From Luidia sarsii (lineage: Eukaryota > Echinodermata > Asteroidea > Paxillosida > Luidiidae), in assembly GCA_949987565.1 (NCBI GenBank), contig OX465104.1, positions 1,107,063 to 1,171,062 of the forward strand: a DNA stretch of 64,000 nucleotides, read 5' to 3'. The translations under genes were made by a program, and so were the position numbers. The notes under the pieces are model-generated. The model did not search any database. It worked only from the letters and a program-made list of their open reading frames with translations, and was not told the DNA's origin. Positions 21,300 through 31,745 of the stretch are shown here, in pieces. The stretch's first letter is position 1. Each line of letters opens with the position of its first letter.

Positions 21300-21610
21300 C
21301 AGACAACCTGACGTTGCAATCCTGTCTCAACGGCCGAAAGCCTGACTTTTCAATCCTATAGCAGGACCTTTCTCAAAGGCAGAGCGCCTGAGGTTTCGAA
21401 GTGAGCAGCGCCTTTCTCAAAGGCCGAGACCCTGACTTTTCAATCCTATAGCAGGACCTCTCTAAAAGGCTGAGAGCCTGAGGTTTCGAAGCTAGCATGA
21501 CCTCTCTCAAACTGGCAGAACGCCTGACGTTCCAATTCAAGCAGGACCTTTCTAAAACGGCAGAGAGCCTCTGAGAAAAGTCGTCAGTGCCTTGAGCGAA
21601 ATGTCAGGCC
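21300..21610 (+). repeat. Tandem array of the approximately 50-bp CAGGACC-family core, about 6 diverged units
   Basis: Units follow the pattern GCCTGACTTTTCAATCCTAT, AGCAGGACCTTTCTCAAAGG, CAGAGC. Alternate units carry GCCTGAGGTTTCGAAG instead of the CTGACGTTTCGATC form, suggesting a two-unit period. The last part (CTTGAGCGAAATGTCAGGCC) may be a reversed unit. Confidence 0.8.
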
Positions 21611-21616
21611 AGCTAC

Positions 21617-21819
21617 ATGTTAGAGATATACCATGATGTTTGCGTTGAGGAGAATGCAATTCGATGAGGGTTTGCCCTGGTCGACGTGATGAACACCGAG
21701 TAGTGAGTACTCAGTGCTTTGCCCGGTGTCTGATTTCAGGCAGCTCGGGCGGGATTCGAACCCGCGACTCCCGCTTTCTAGTGCAGGCATCTTAACTTAT
21801 TGACGTCCACGGTCGAGGT
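21617..21819 (-). mobile_element. SINE-B copy, most intact in the window
   Basis: On the minus strand: tRNA-like head with B box GGGTTCGAATCCCGCC and an anticodon-arm-like GCACTAGAAAGCGGGAGTC, then CTGAAATCAGACACCGGGCA, AAGCACTGAGTAC, GGGCAAACCCTCATC and CAACGCAAACATC. This order defines the family and identifies the origin of the 15.4-16.7 kb array. Confidence 0.82.
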
Positions 21820-22448
21820 CGTGTGGTGGATTCGGATATTGTATTTTGATCATTTCAGCAGTTGTCAACATTTCTGTATACATGGGTGCATTCGGCATTA
21901 GAGCAAAGGAACCGGCTATATGATTCTGTGAGGTTCTTTTTGACCCTCAACCCGCCCTAGCGCGTCGCTGACCCTACAGGTTGCCCCTGGCAACCGTTGC
22001 CAAGTAGCCGTCACCAACCTACAGCTCAGACGACTATCGGCAATGGGAGTGGAACACTGCATCGCAGACCCACGACCCGGAAGTGTCCTCACAAGGCCGC
22101 AACGATAGCCTGGGGGACATACGCGGCCGAGCAGGCGGAACAACAGAGAACCATGTGGCATTTCCTCCCTTACCTTTCCTCGAAGTCCAGGATCAGTCTG
22201 GGGTCCAGGATATTCGACTCCGGTTCCCACGTGTTCTTTCTGAAAAGATGACGAAGCAGAAAACAGAGGCTAAGTCTGACGAAGTGAAAGAATGGGAAAT
22301 CAAGGACATTCCACGCTGGCTAACCCAATCAGACAACTCCACTGAATAATCGTTTATATCATCAGTTCACTTTTATTTTTAAAAAATGCCGAAGAAAAAC
22401 TAAGGGTGCAATTTTTTTTTTTTTTTTGCATATTGCATAACCTTTTAA
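21820..22448. other. Unique, partly CpG-rich sequence
   Basis: Opposing open frames at 21916-22230 (minus) and 22083-22349 (plus). Only the last part of the plus frame looks mildly protein-like (separate entry). A run of T occurs at 22412-22428. Confidence 0.4.
22248..22349 (+). CDS. Candidate terminal exon or chance open frame, function unknown
   Basis: The last 33 codons of an 89-codon open frame (22083-22349) are charged and hydrophilic (Lys/Glu/Asp-rich, two Trp) and end at TAA. They are preceded by a pyrimidine stretch and AAAG, which could be a weak splice acceptor. No domain, partner exon or poly(A) signal is convincing. Listed only because its composition differs from the shadow frames around it. 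Confidence 0.12.
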   Translation: MTKQKTEAKSDEVKEWEIKDIPRWLTQSDNSTE

Positions 22449-22645
22449 TCAAACAAATAAAGGAAAAAAACTGACTGGGAACAATTTGAAAAATGGCAAA
22501 GAAAACTTTGTCTGGACCGGGACTTGAACCCGAGACCTCTGGTTTTGAGTAGGTCTATACCCTGCAGTGTTCTTACCATCTGAACTATCAAAGCCTTTTG
22601 ATGGCGGCCTTCCTTAATATTATTGTCGAATAATTTTTGCCGGGG
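22449..22645 (-). mobile_element. SINE-A copy
   Basis: Minus-strand tRNA-like head with B box GGGTTCAAGTCCC and TGATAGTTCAGATGGTAAGA in the A-box half. An insertion of about 9 bp sits in the anticodon-arm region. The tail carries CTTTGCCATTTTTCAAATTG and TTTATTTGTTTGA. Confidence 0.8.
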
Positions 22646-22893
22646 TGGGGACGCTAGTCAGATGCCCTCAACGGTGGAAGCGTGGAAAGGTTTTCATTAC
22701 TCTACACTTCCGCGATGACATTGTGGATTTTTGATCGAAAAAAAAAATGGTATTCAGAATTTTGTTTTAAGGTGCTTGGTGTTATTAGGATACGTAAATA
22801 CATTGTGCAATCGCAAAATCAATTTGTCCCAAACCGTTTAATTTGCCTTCCAGGGATCACGTGCTCGCTTTCAATTAATTCATATGAAAACAA

Positions 22894-22930
<37 letters not shown>

Positions 22931-23320
22931 CTATATATCTACAGCAGTTCGGGGATCACACCATTTAATTTATCTTACTGGGAACGTTTGTCCTTTCCTT
23001 AAAAGCTGGTTAGAAACTGGGTGGGGAAGGTGGCCTTTTTGTCAAAGAGAAAGACAGGGATGGAGTACTCTACATAGTAGATGCCACGGCAGGGATATGC
23101 AGGGGAATTTAACGAAATAGGCTAATCGACTGTAAAAAGGGTTTATCGGATTGAATATTCCACCAAATGCCGCGGTCTGCACGTGATTCAATGACGGTCT
23201 GGCAATCGCTTACAATTCACCTTCAATTCTTGCCATTTGAACGGAAAATCGCGGCCGAGCCGATTCCGACTATATCGATTTGAATAATCAATGCTGAATT
23301 TAGAAACAGTCACTGTGCAA
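22646..23320. other. Unique sequence with a (TA)n tract
   Basis: A (TA)n run of about 17 units at 22895-22928. Otherwise nothing recognised. Confidence 0.5.
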
Positions 23321-23568
23321 AGCTCTGTCTCTCCCACATCTCTCCCCCCCGCTCCAACCCTCTGTCTCCCCTCTCTCTTATTTCTCTTTCCCCCTCCCCT
23401 CTCTCTCTCTCCCTTCTCTTTCCCTCTCACCTCTCTCTCTCCCTTTTCTTTCCCTCTCCCCTCTCTCTCCTTTCTCTCCACCCCTCCCTCTCTCCCTATT
23501 CTCTTTCCCTCTCCCCTCTCTCTCCCTTCTCTCCACCCCCTCCATCTCTCCCTCTCCCTATTCCCCAG
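23321..23568 (-). repeat. Pyrimidine-rich (CTCTCTCC)n microsatellite
   Basis: Plus-strand CCCCTCTCTCTCCCTTCTCT units, four or so 40-60-bp blocks. Confidence 0.95.
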
Positions 23569-25525
23569 CGCCGAAGCGGAGTCATTTAATATTCCGCTAT
23601 GACATTGCATGTATGTATGTATGTCTGTACATGTACTGTATTTCCCCTATACCAAAGCGAACGCCTGTAGGGGAGCTGTACAAAATGGCTATCGCTATCT
23701 CCCTCACTGCCGCATGTAGTCATGTACACCCCTCAAATGACGCGCGCCGAATACCAGTCGGCGGTTAAATAATGAATTATAACTGCAGCCCCAGGCGGTC
23801 AATATAACCAATGATATAGCCCCGGGAGATATACGGGCTTGCCTCCATGATAGTACCCACCCAGGGCTAATATCACCAAGACACCGACGCACTCCGATCG
23901 TCTCTCGCGGGCTCGACGAAATGAGATATGCCGTGCGTCTCAATGGTATAAACGGCGCGGGATCAACACGAAGAAGCCCTTGAGTGAAAGCGAACACGGA
24001 GAGTAAAACGCGATGGATTTACGCGCGCAAAGCTGAGCATGCACGTCAGTACTGTAATCATTATTGCTGACGAGAACCCCAGATCAACGCAGGAAGCAAA
24101 GGTCAAACGGGAGGGGTCAAGTCGAGGTCACCCTGGGGGTCAGACTGGCTCGCGGAGAGGCAGGGGTCATGCGTGGGATATATGAGTGCGCGTGTTACGA
24201 ATTAGATTTCAACCCGGCAGATGGGATTTCGTCTTTTTCGAGGAAATGGCTACTGACACGGCATGCCTCCGTGAACTTGTAGCCCAGTTTTGGGCGACGA
24301 CTATGCGTCCGACTGTTGTGCATGCGTGTGTATATGCCTATGGGGAGGAGAGTGAACGGCTTTGGATATGGCTATGGCTACGTCTCCTGGTCTTCCCAAA
24401 ATGGTTGAAAGTGAAACAGCCTAATACAATGGACAAGGACGACTGACAAAGACAAAAACCGAGCGGACAGACAGACAACTAAACACAAGAACTAAAAAAC
24501 AGACATAATCGTTCATGTGTACAACTGCAATTCAAATCACGTACAATAACTGCAAATAAATTCAAGAGAGGACTGTTATAACTTATACTAGGCAATGAGA
24601 GCGCGTTTGTAAGAAGATTTGAATTGACCCAGGCCATAGCATCAAACTACAATGTATATACACATATCACACAATGCACAACAAAAAGGCCATGAGTGGA
24701 CACACCTCACAGTGTACGGACTGCTACCGCTACGTAAATATGTGATACTGCATAGAGACCCATTAAGAAGCACGAGTTCTAAGAAATGGGTCCCACTGCA
24801 ACAATTGCTTGCTTGGTGGGGGAACGTTTGGCACAGCCAGTGTGCCGAGCCGTAGTTTCGGTTTTAAAACGAGTCACAATTCCACACAATTACAGGACAG
24901 GGTCCCATCATTGTGCTACACCAACGCACTCCAATCCAAGGCCCTATGATACGCTCTGTGAATAATTTCATGCATTGTGCTAAAAAAAAAACCCACACAC
25001 CCAAAGAATGAATCTCTTCTTCAGGCCGCACACAACACGCCACTGAGTAGCACCCTGACTTCAGTTTTTTTCAGGATTTCATGGACCGTACCGTTTTACA
25101 GTGGGCGCGGGATTATCAATATCGCAGGATGCTGGTAGCCCCATTCAGCTACATACATCTAGGTCGGGCAGCATCAGTAATGTGCTCGCAGTGCTGTCGA
25201 CCCAGCTACGCATGACTTAAGCCCAGGAACACACGGATTGCGATGGCCTTTGTGAACGGTGACCTTGCCGATTACATTCGAAGTCACCCTTTATCAATGA
25301 AAGCGTACAGAGAGAGAGGAAAAAAGGGCAAAGAGGAACAGAGAAGGCGAAGAGATTTCTTTACCTTTTTCAGAATTACGAAAACGATGCGATGCTATAT
25401 AGTTGAATTTGTTGAACTTTTTTCTCATTCAGTTTTGTTCAACTGGTCCACAATCTTTGTTCTAACAGGCAAGACTACGACTAGAGGATTGCTTTACAAT
25501 TTATTTTTCAATTGGCCATCGGGGC
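23569..25525. other. Unique sequence, no gene seen
   Basis: Starts with a short GTATGTATGTAT tract (about 23610-23625). Open frames of up to 97 codons at 23704-23997 (minus) and 24064-24446 (plus) have no recognisable domain. Confidence 0.4.
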
Positions 25526-25529
25526 CAGT

Positions 25530-26085
25530 TGGGATGGCCTTCAACTGGCCCCAGATAATTTTTTTAAATTGCATTTGGCCACAGGGCCAATGCTAGATTC
25601 AAACCCTGCATATAGGATGACCTTCAACTGGCTCCAGACAATTTCAAACTGTCATTTGCCCACAGGGCAACTGCTAGATTCAAACCCTGCATATAGGATG
25701 GCCTTAACTGGCCCCAGACAATTTCAAACTGTCATTTGGCCACTGGGCCACTGCTAGATTCAAACCCTGCATATAGGATGGCCTTCAACTGGCCTCAGAC
25801 AATTTCAAACTGCCATTTGGCCACAGGGCCACTGCTAGATTCAAACCCTGCATATAGGATGGCCTTCAACTGGCCTCAGACAATTCCAAACTGTCATTTG
25901 GCCACAAGGCCACTGCAAGAGTCAATCCCTGCATATAGGACAGCCTTTAACTGGCCCCAGACAATTTCAAACTGCCATTTGGCCACAGGGCCACTGCTAG
26001 ATTCAAACCCTTCATATAGGATGGCCTCCAACTGGCCTCAGACAATTTCAGCAGAAATGTTGACCACAGGGCCACTGCTTAATTA
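25530..26085 (+). repeat. 81-bp minisatellite, about 7 units
   Basis: Units contain CTAGATTCAAACCCTGCATA, TAGGATGGCCTTCAACTGGC and CAGACAATTTCAAACTG. TATAGGATG recurs near 25611, 25692, 25772, 25853, 25934 and 26016, a period of 80-82 bp. Since 81 is divisible by three, open frames of 81-117 codons run through it; they are not evidence of a gene. Confidence 0.95.
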
Positions 26086-26399
26086 AAACAGTGGAATGTC
26101 ATGTACATGTAGGTACATGTATATCATTAGTTGTTCACTAATGCCAAAACAATCCTACAAAAACATGTAACAGTGTGGGGTTCATGGGCTCCAAGGGGGT
26201 ATCGATAAGGCGTGGAAGCGAAGAAAAATAGAGAAAATATGGCCCTCCTTTTCCAGTTAAGGGGAAGGGAAAGCAGGCCACCGAACGATCACGAGAGACG
26301 CCGTGAGTCATCGGCCTGGATGTCGAAATGGTCCGATACTTCGACCCCGGAAGTATCGACACCCTTTTTTATTTTTCCCCCCAACGCCGAGAGCGCTGG
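26086..26399. other. Unique sequence, no gene seen
   Basis: No repeat or domain recognised. Confidence 0.4.
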
Positions 26400-26830
26400 C
26401 AACAATAATTGTGTAACCCCGCACAAGTACACGTGTCCATGGGAGCGTAACACAAATACACGCTTACGAAATCCAGGGTGGTCCCAGTCAGGGCGGTCTG
26501 GCACCCAGACGACGTAAAAGAATCAATAGAAATGCATAACAATATGGACGGATTGGCTTATAATGCAGACCCCTTGTTCCCAGAGGTCTGATACCTGGAC
26601 GACTAACAGAAAGACATGCAGATGCACGTGAATTACAGAGACGCTTCCGCATGCTTAGGAAACAGGGGTACCATTATTTACAGTGGTCTGGTACCTAGAA
26701 GACATACAAAAGAGTGTGTCAGAAAGACGTCTACGTGTATTCAAAGTGACACATCCCCACACTTACGGGTACCCTATTCACAGCGGTCTGGTACACTGAC
26801 GACTTATTGAAAAAGAGGGAATTACCCATG
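26400..26830 (+). repeat. Degenerate tandem repeat of about 95 bp, 4 units
   Basis: GGTCTGGTACCTGGACGAC-like words recur near 26490, 26583, 26682 and 26780, each followed by ACAGAAAGAC or a similar word and an acgtg-containing stretch. Conserved words are spaced 93-99 bp apart but the units are strongly diverged. Confidence 0.65.
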
Positions 26831-27111
26831 TATTATAGCAATTCATCTCTCCTCGTACCGATGGACTGCTACAGACAGTCACCTGTTCTGTTCCTGTCAC
26901 AGCACATTTCAATATTGACTCGACAGTTGACGGTCTTGTATCCATGGATCTCCGGAAAAGACTGTAATTCGTACTGATCCTAATAACCAACGACAGCCGC
27001 GCTGTAAAAGGCTTCGAGAAACCACACACTAATGCTTGAACACTTGGAACAATTGTTCCTATGCCTCTTAACCTCTAATCATGTATGCCAATGTGATCTG
27101 TTCTTGATATA
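26831..27111. other. Unique sequence, no gene seen
   Basis: Nothing recognised. A minus-strand open frame of 83 codons at 26778-27029 is unassigned. Confidence 0.4.
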
Positions 27112-27625
27112 CTAAAGGGTCTCTGCAATCACAGTCAAGCTCAATTTCTGCCGTCATCTAGGGATCTGAAGTGTACAAACAAGCTTCTTTTTCTTAGTGG
27201 AGTCAGAAATTGGTAATCCTTTTTACCTTCAAAAGAATCCTAACAAAAATGAGAACGCCATTATAAGGTCATGTCAGGAACCCGCAGTTATTTAAAAAAA
27301 AACATGACAAAAACTGCAAATTTATCCCTCTGGATTAGATAAGATGAAAAACTCATTCACTATATGTTAATGAAGCATACATTTTGGCAGTATATCAACA
27401 GGTTTAGGGATAGGTCTGCAGGAAAAAAACATTTTCAGAAACGTTTGTACACAACCAGAGACCCATTTCTGTTGCATGAACCCGCAGTATATGTGATGAC
27501 ATTTGCTCATGAATATTCAAATTCTAATTAGCATAAAACTGAAAACCTGCAAATACACCCCCAAAACGAGTGTTAAAAACAATTTGATTATTAGCAACAT
27601 TGTAAAACAGTTCCGTAGCATGGAT
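27112..27625 (-). repeat. Dispersed repeat R, copy 1 (about 510 bp)
   Basis: Homologous in reverse complement to 45970-46500 across nearly its whole length. Shared words include GTCTCTGCA, GAAGTGTACAAACA and AATACACCCCC followed by AACGAGTG, with many substitutions and small indels. No terminal inverted repeat, tRNA-like head or reading frame is visible, so its class is unknown. Confidence 0.75.
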
Positions 27626-28407
27626 TTAGGTGATGAAATGTCTATTGCAGAGCTACTTTAAGTGTACAATTTTCTCAAAATTGTATTGATCAGTCTCTGC
27701 CAAATGAACACTATAGCTGGGATATTTTCAACCAATTTTGAAAATGTTTGAACAGAAATTGCCTTTTCCATTTAAATTACTTTTTAATCTAATAAACGTG
27801 GAATACTAGTGGAAATTACAATTCCTTCGCGGACATGGGAATCATTGCTGTACGTGAACGTGTCGTGTGGTTACGGGATCTGTTGAGACGAGGTATATTC
27901 GGTTTGCTGTAGTAGATTGGGATGCACTCTTCAAAAAGTGCAGCGTTTTGAGTCATACCCTGAACCTCGGTGCTCCGCACTTTGAACCACGGCCGGCTTT
28001 TCAGTTCCCACTTCAGCCTGCCACCCCCCTCCCATGGCCCCCTTTCCCACGCAGAGCGGGCAGCAGCTGCTCCCTTGCTCGCCATCAATTAACGCTCCCT
28101 TGACGCAGACTAATCCCCTTTTTTGTGGAAGAAACAAATGATTAGGACACCGCCGACACGCTATCGGATGGTACACGTGCCCCCCATACGCAGCGAACGA
28201 CCTTGATCTCTACTGGCCGAGGGAAGGCAGGGGGAGGGCGGGGGGGGGGCAGGGTTGAGATTCGATGGGAGACTCATCGGGATAGCTCCATCTTAACACT
28301 AGTCCGTCTCCTCGGACACTCCCGTGGGTCAACCGGTTTCGTTAGACTGTATGCACGGGTAATTTAGCAGAGGTTTATCGTGTGCTTAATGGACTGTTGG
28401 GTCATTT
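27626..28407. other. Unique sequence, no gene seen
   Basis: Open frames at 27816-28103 on both strands lack a recognised domain. A G-run near 28220-28240 is notable. Confidence 0.4.
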
Positions 28408-28970
28408 GACGAAGGGGGAGGAGGAGGAGGAGGAGGAGGAGGATGGGAAGGAGGTCAGAAAGAGGGATACATCATAGAGGGAAGGGTAAAGGAGGGGAAA
28501 AGGAGGTGGGGGAAGAGAGGGAGTGACTAGGGAGGAGGTGCGGAGGTTGAAGAGGAGGAGGATGTGGAAGGAGGAGAGGGGTGATGAGGCGGAGAAAATA
28601 GAGGGAGGGAAGGAAGATATGAGGGAAAGGAGTGAGGAAGGTGAGGTGAAGGATGAAGATGAGCAGGAAGATGGGGAGCACGAGGAAGATGAGGAAGATG
28701 AGGAAGATGGGGAAAATGAGGAAGATGGGGAGCAGGAGGAAGATGAGCAGGAAGATGAGGAAGAGAGGGAATATAAGGAGAAGGAAAAGTGTGAAGATGA
28801 GCATGAAAAAAGGGCAATTTGGAAGAGGGGAAGGGGCAGAGAAGGAAGTTGAGCATGAGAAAGAGGGAGAGGAATATAAAGACGATGACGGAGCGGGCTG
28901 GCGAAGGAAGGGGAGGAGGAGGAAGAGACAGAGAATAAATATTTCGAGGAGGAGGAAGGGGGAGGCATTA
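28408..28970 (+). repeat. Polypurine (GGA/GAAGAT)n region
   Basis: Opens with (GGA)n at 28413-28440, then irregular GGAGGA, GAAGATGAG and GGGAAAGG units. Almost no pyrimidine except T for more than 500 bp. Glu/Asp-rich and Ser/Leu/Pro-rich open frames follow from composition. Confidence 0.9.
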
Positions 28971-29530
28971 TTCCATGCCCCGTGCCTCTGCATCTCATGG
29001 CCCTTCGTCCAACTCCCAGCCGCCGAGCAGACGGCCTGGCAGTCATGGGGAAAACACGAAGCGACAGCCAGGCGGTCACGGACACAAGCACACGCAGCTC
29101 TCACGGCCTCGGCCAAATAAAAAAAATAATAATATTGAGATGACATTAGCGGAGCATGGCGAGTCGAGGAGCAACGCCAAAAAAAAAATATATATATGAT
29201 GGGTTTCTTTTAAAGTCGTGCTTGGCATGCGCCGTTTGTGGAGGTTGCCGTCTGCTGACCGTATGCCAACGGGCCGCTGCTTGTGGTGTTAGATGTTAAT
29301 GAACTCTTTGGCAAAATGGGGCTGTCGATGGGCGGTCCCCTTGGTCGGCAGGCTCACCACTGGTTTCAAGTACAGAGGCCAATATGAATGCCTCTGCTGT
29401 CCTCTTACGGACCTAAAATGGCATTTTTAACGTTCGTGCCTCTTCAAGGCCAAATTTGCCTTGTCCCGTATTTCCATAATTACCTTGTTGCACGCTTTCT
29501 AAAAAGATTAATGATATTGATTTTTTTTTA
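28971..29530. other. Unique sequence, no gene seen
   Basis: Positions 28975-29115 are GC-richer. A poly-A plus (TA) stretch occurs at 29180-29197. No gene recognised. Confidence 0.4.
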
Positions 29531-29800
29531 ATTGCGTACCAGTGCTCTTCAATCTGAGCTATCCAGCCCTTACATGGGGGCTGTCGCAAATAGTCAACTT
29601 GTCTCTGCTAGGGCGTCAGTTTTATTTGCCATTTTTCAAAATTGTTCTCTATCAGTTTTTGTTGCCTGTATCTATTTGCATGTTTGATTTATTTGACTGA
29701 TTTGTCTGATAGCACCAAAACAAAATACCGGATAGGGCCTTGAACCACAGACTTTGGGTTTTACGTACCAGCGCGGTTTCTAACATGATAATGATACGAT
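29531..29800 (-). mobile_element. Broken SINE-A fragments
   Basis: A 5'-half fragment (minus) at about 29535-29610 contains CTGAGCTATCCAGCCCTTAC. A tail-like piece in plus orientation follows at 29628-29690 (TTTGCCATTTTTCAAAATTG). A second minus head fragment is at 29715-29790 (GGGCCTTGAACCACAGACTT). The mixed orientations imply a rearranged or composite insertion. Confidence 0.6.
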
Positions 29801-30223
29801 TATGATCAATAAGCCCCTGTTTGATATCATAGAAGAAGACTGAGACAGAGGTCGATAGTCGACACCCTGGCATATTTCATGAATTGAGTCATTGCACGAC
29901 TGTATTGTTTCCATAAACCTTGGGAAAAGAATCAATAACCATACCGCCCCCGCGTTGTCGCAGGCCGGATTAGTGAGGCGACCACACCCATTGAACTGTG
30001 TACTGCATAATTATTATCTATTGGGCGTGAGATGAACGCCATTGGGCGTGTCAGGGAGGGCAGGGGCGTGTCATGCAGGAGGGGGAGGGCGTGGCTGTGT
30101 CTGAAACCAATCTATTGCCTGCCAAACAGGATTGGTGATTCATATTTATAACCAAATCACTAATAACAGTCTCAAACAATAAGTTTGTTAAAGGAATTTA
30201 CAAACAATTTGCAAACTCCTTAC
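29801..30223. other. Unique sequence, no gene seen
   Basis: Contains a local repetition of GGGCGTG around 30020-30095. Positions 30195-30223 (TTTGCAAACTCCTTACTG) resemble the CAGGACC element body. Confidence 0.45.
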
Positions 30224-30310
30224 TGCAGGACCTTTCTCAAAAGGCAGGACCTTTCATTGCCGCTGAGAAAGGTCCTGCTAGGATCGAAACGTCAGGCCCA
30301 CTAAATTTAG
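30224..30310. repeat. CAGGACC-family inverted termini with one extra tandem unit
   Basis: Two GCAGGACCTTTC units are followed by a short loop and then the reversed terminus GAGAAAGGTCCTGCTAGGAT with CGAAACGTCAGGCCCACTAA. It looks like an intermediate between the clean palindrome at 437-544 and the long 18-bp array at 40.6 kb. Confidence 0.8.
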
Positions 30311-30324
30311 AAAATTGTATAATA

Positions 30325-30475
30325 AAGGAAAGACTGACACTGTGACAGGAAACGTTTTGAACAATTTTGAAAAACAGGCAAAGAAAACTTTCAACTTTTG
30401 AGAAACTTCTGTTTTGGCGAACCAGTGCTCTCACTATCTGAGCTATCCAGCCCTTAGGTACTGGCCTTTCCCTGA
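30325..30475 (-). mobile_element. SINE-A copy with a degraded B box
   Basis: Minus strand: GGGCTGGATAGCTCAGATAG and GAGAGCACTGG are well kept, but the T-arm/B-box side (CAACTTTTGAGAAACTTCTG on the plus strand) is eroded. Tail CTTTGCCTGTTTTTCAAAAT is present. Confidence 0.7.
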
Positions 30476-31544
30476 CCTGTCCTGCAATTCTAGACTGGAC
30501 TAAACTTCACTGAAGTCACCTAGAATGAACCTAGAATGAACGCCCCTGGCGCAACCCTTGCTGTTGAAGCATCTTACAAATTCCACCCGTCAACCGCAAC
30601 TTAAACCGATTGGTTGTAAAGGCAAGATCTCAATCACGCGTCTCAAGTCTGCATCCCCAAAACGTGGAACGCATCAGTTCGATGACCAGACACCTCGTCT
30701 GCTATACACATGTAACGCAGGCAAAGTATACCCTCATTATCATTATATGATAAACTGAATGAGTGATCGCAAAAGTTAGAGGGTATAAGAAGGCCTGACG
30801 TTTCGATCCTAGCTCTCAAAGGCAAATGACCTTTGACCTTTCAAGAAGACAATTATTTAACTCAATATTTACAAATCAATCACAAAAGCATAAAAAAAAT
30901 CACAACACTTTTACGCAAAACAAAAAAAATCCAAGAAGGATCAGTATCCTTTTTTTCATAAGTGAATGAGTGAATGAGAAACTAATTGACTGAACAATTA
31001 TCTAAAATCACAAATACCTGTTGGCGAATCCTTTCCACTTGATGAGAAATTCCACTCTGCCCTGAAAGTAATAAAAGCAAAAAGAAGGTCATTTGACATT
31101 CAAATTCAAAGCATCACAGGATTTGCCTCATACAAGCTGCATGCATAACGAGGTACCAGTACAGCATTCCATACATTATTCAAAGTCACTACCAATAATC
31201 CCCCATCATCCTGATATGATTTGATACAATGATTAATAAACATTCCTCGCTTTATGATAATGACCTCACTGAGTAGATGGCCTGTTCTCATGAAATTCAT
31301 CCCATTTACCCCAACCGAATCGTGAACATGTCCGCGATCGTGTTAATGTTAAATCGAATAACTGGTGAATTTCAGTTAATTGCATATACCTTTATGTCCA
31401 GCTCCATGGAATAATATGGTTTTGGGGTATCAATAATAACAATGGTGTTGTAAACAGATTCATAGAAGTATCCTTTGAATCCTTTACCCCTGTGGCTCAG
31501 CAAAGTCTTTCTTTGTCAAATTGGTACACGTCAAGTGAGATCTA
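30476..31544. other. Unique sequence with a CAGGACC fragment
   Basis: AAGGCCTGACGTTTCGATCC at 30789-30808 continues to CTAGCTCTCAAAGGC, a copy lacking CAGGACCTTT. The rest is AT-rich without a gene. Confidence 0.5.
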
Positions 31545-31676
31545 CATTTATAATAATGTGATATACAAAAATGTTGCAAACTGCTTACTGACTAAAATTA
31601 CCAAAATGTAAATCTTAAAATTTAGTGGGCCTGACGTTTCGATCCTAGCAGGACCTTTCTCAAAGGCATTTATAAT
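31545..31676 (+). mobile_element. CAGGACC-family short element, about 112 bp, with a 10-bp target duplication
   Basis: Body GATATACAAAAATGTTGCAA, ACTGCTTACTGACTAAAATT, ACCAAAATGTAAATCTTAAA, then the GGGCCTGACGTTTCGATCCT terminus ending CTCAAAGG. CATTTATAAT occurs at 31545-31554 and 31667-31676 immediately outside it. The copy at 46912-47023 differs at only a few positions. No reading frame, so it is mobilised by another element's enzyme. Confidence 0.8.
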
Positions 31677-31687
31677 GGAAATATACT

Positions 31688-31745
31688 TCATTTGTGTTTG
31701 TTTGTTTGTTTGTCTACTTATCCATTTGCTTGTTTGTTTGTTTGT
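31688..31745 (+). repeat. (TTTG)n microsatellite
   Basis: GTTTGTTTGTTTG runs at about 31697-31712 and 31728-31745, with another short tract at 31882-31912. Confidence 0.85.
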
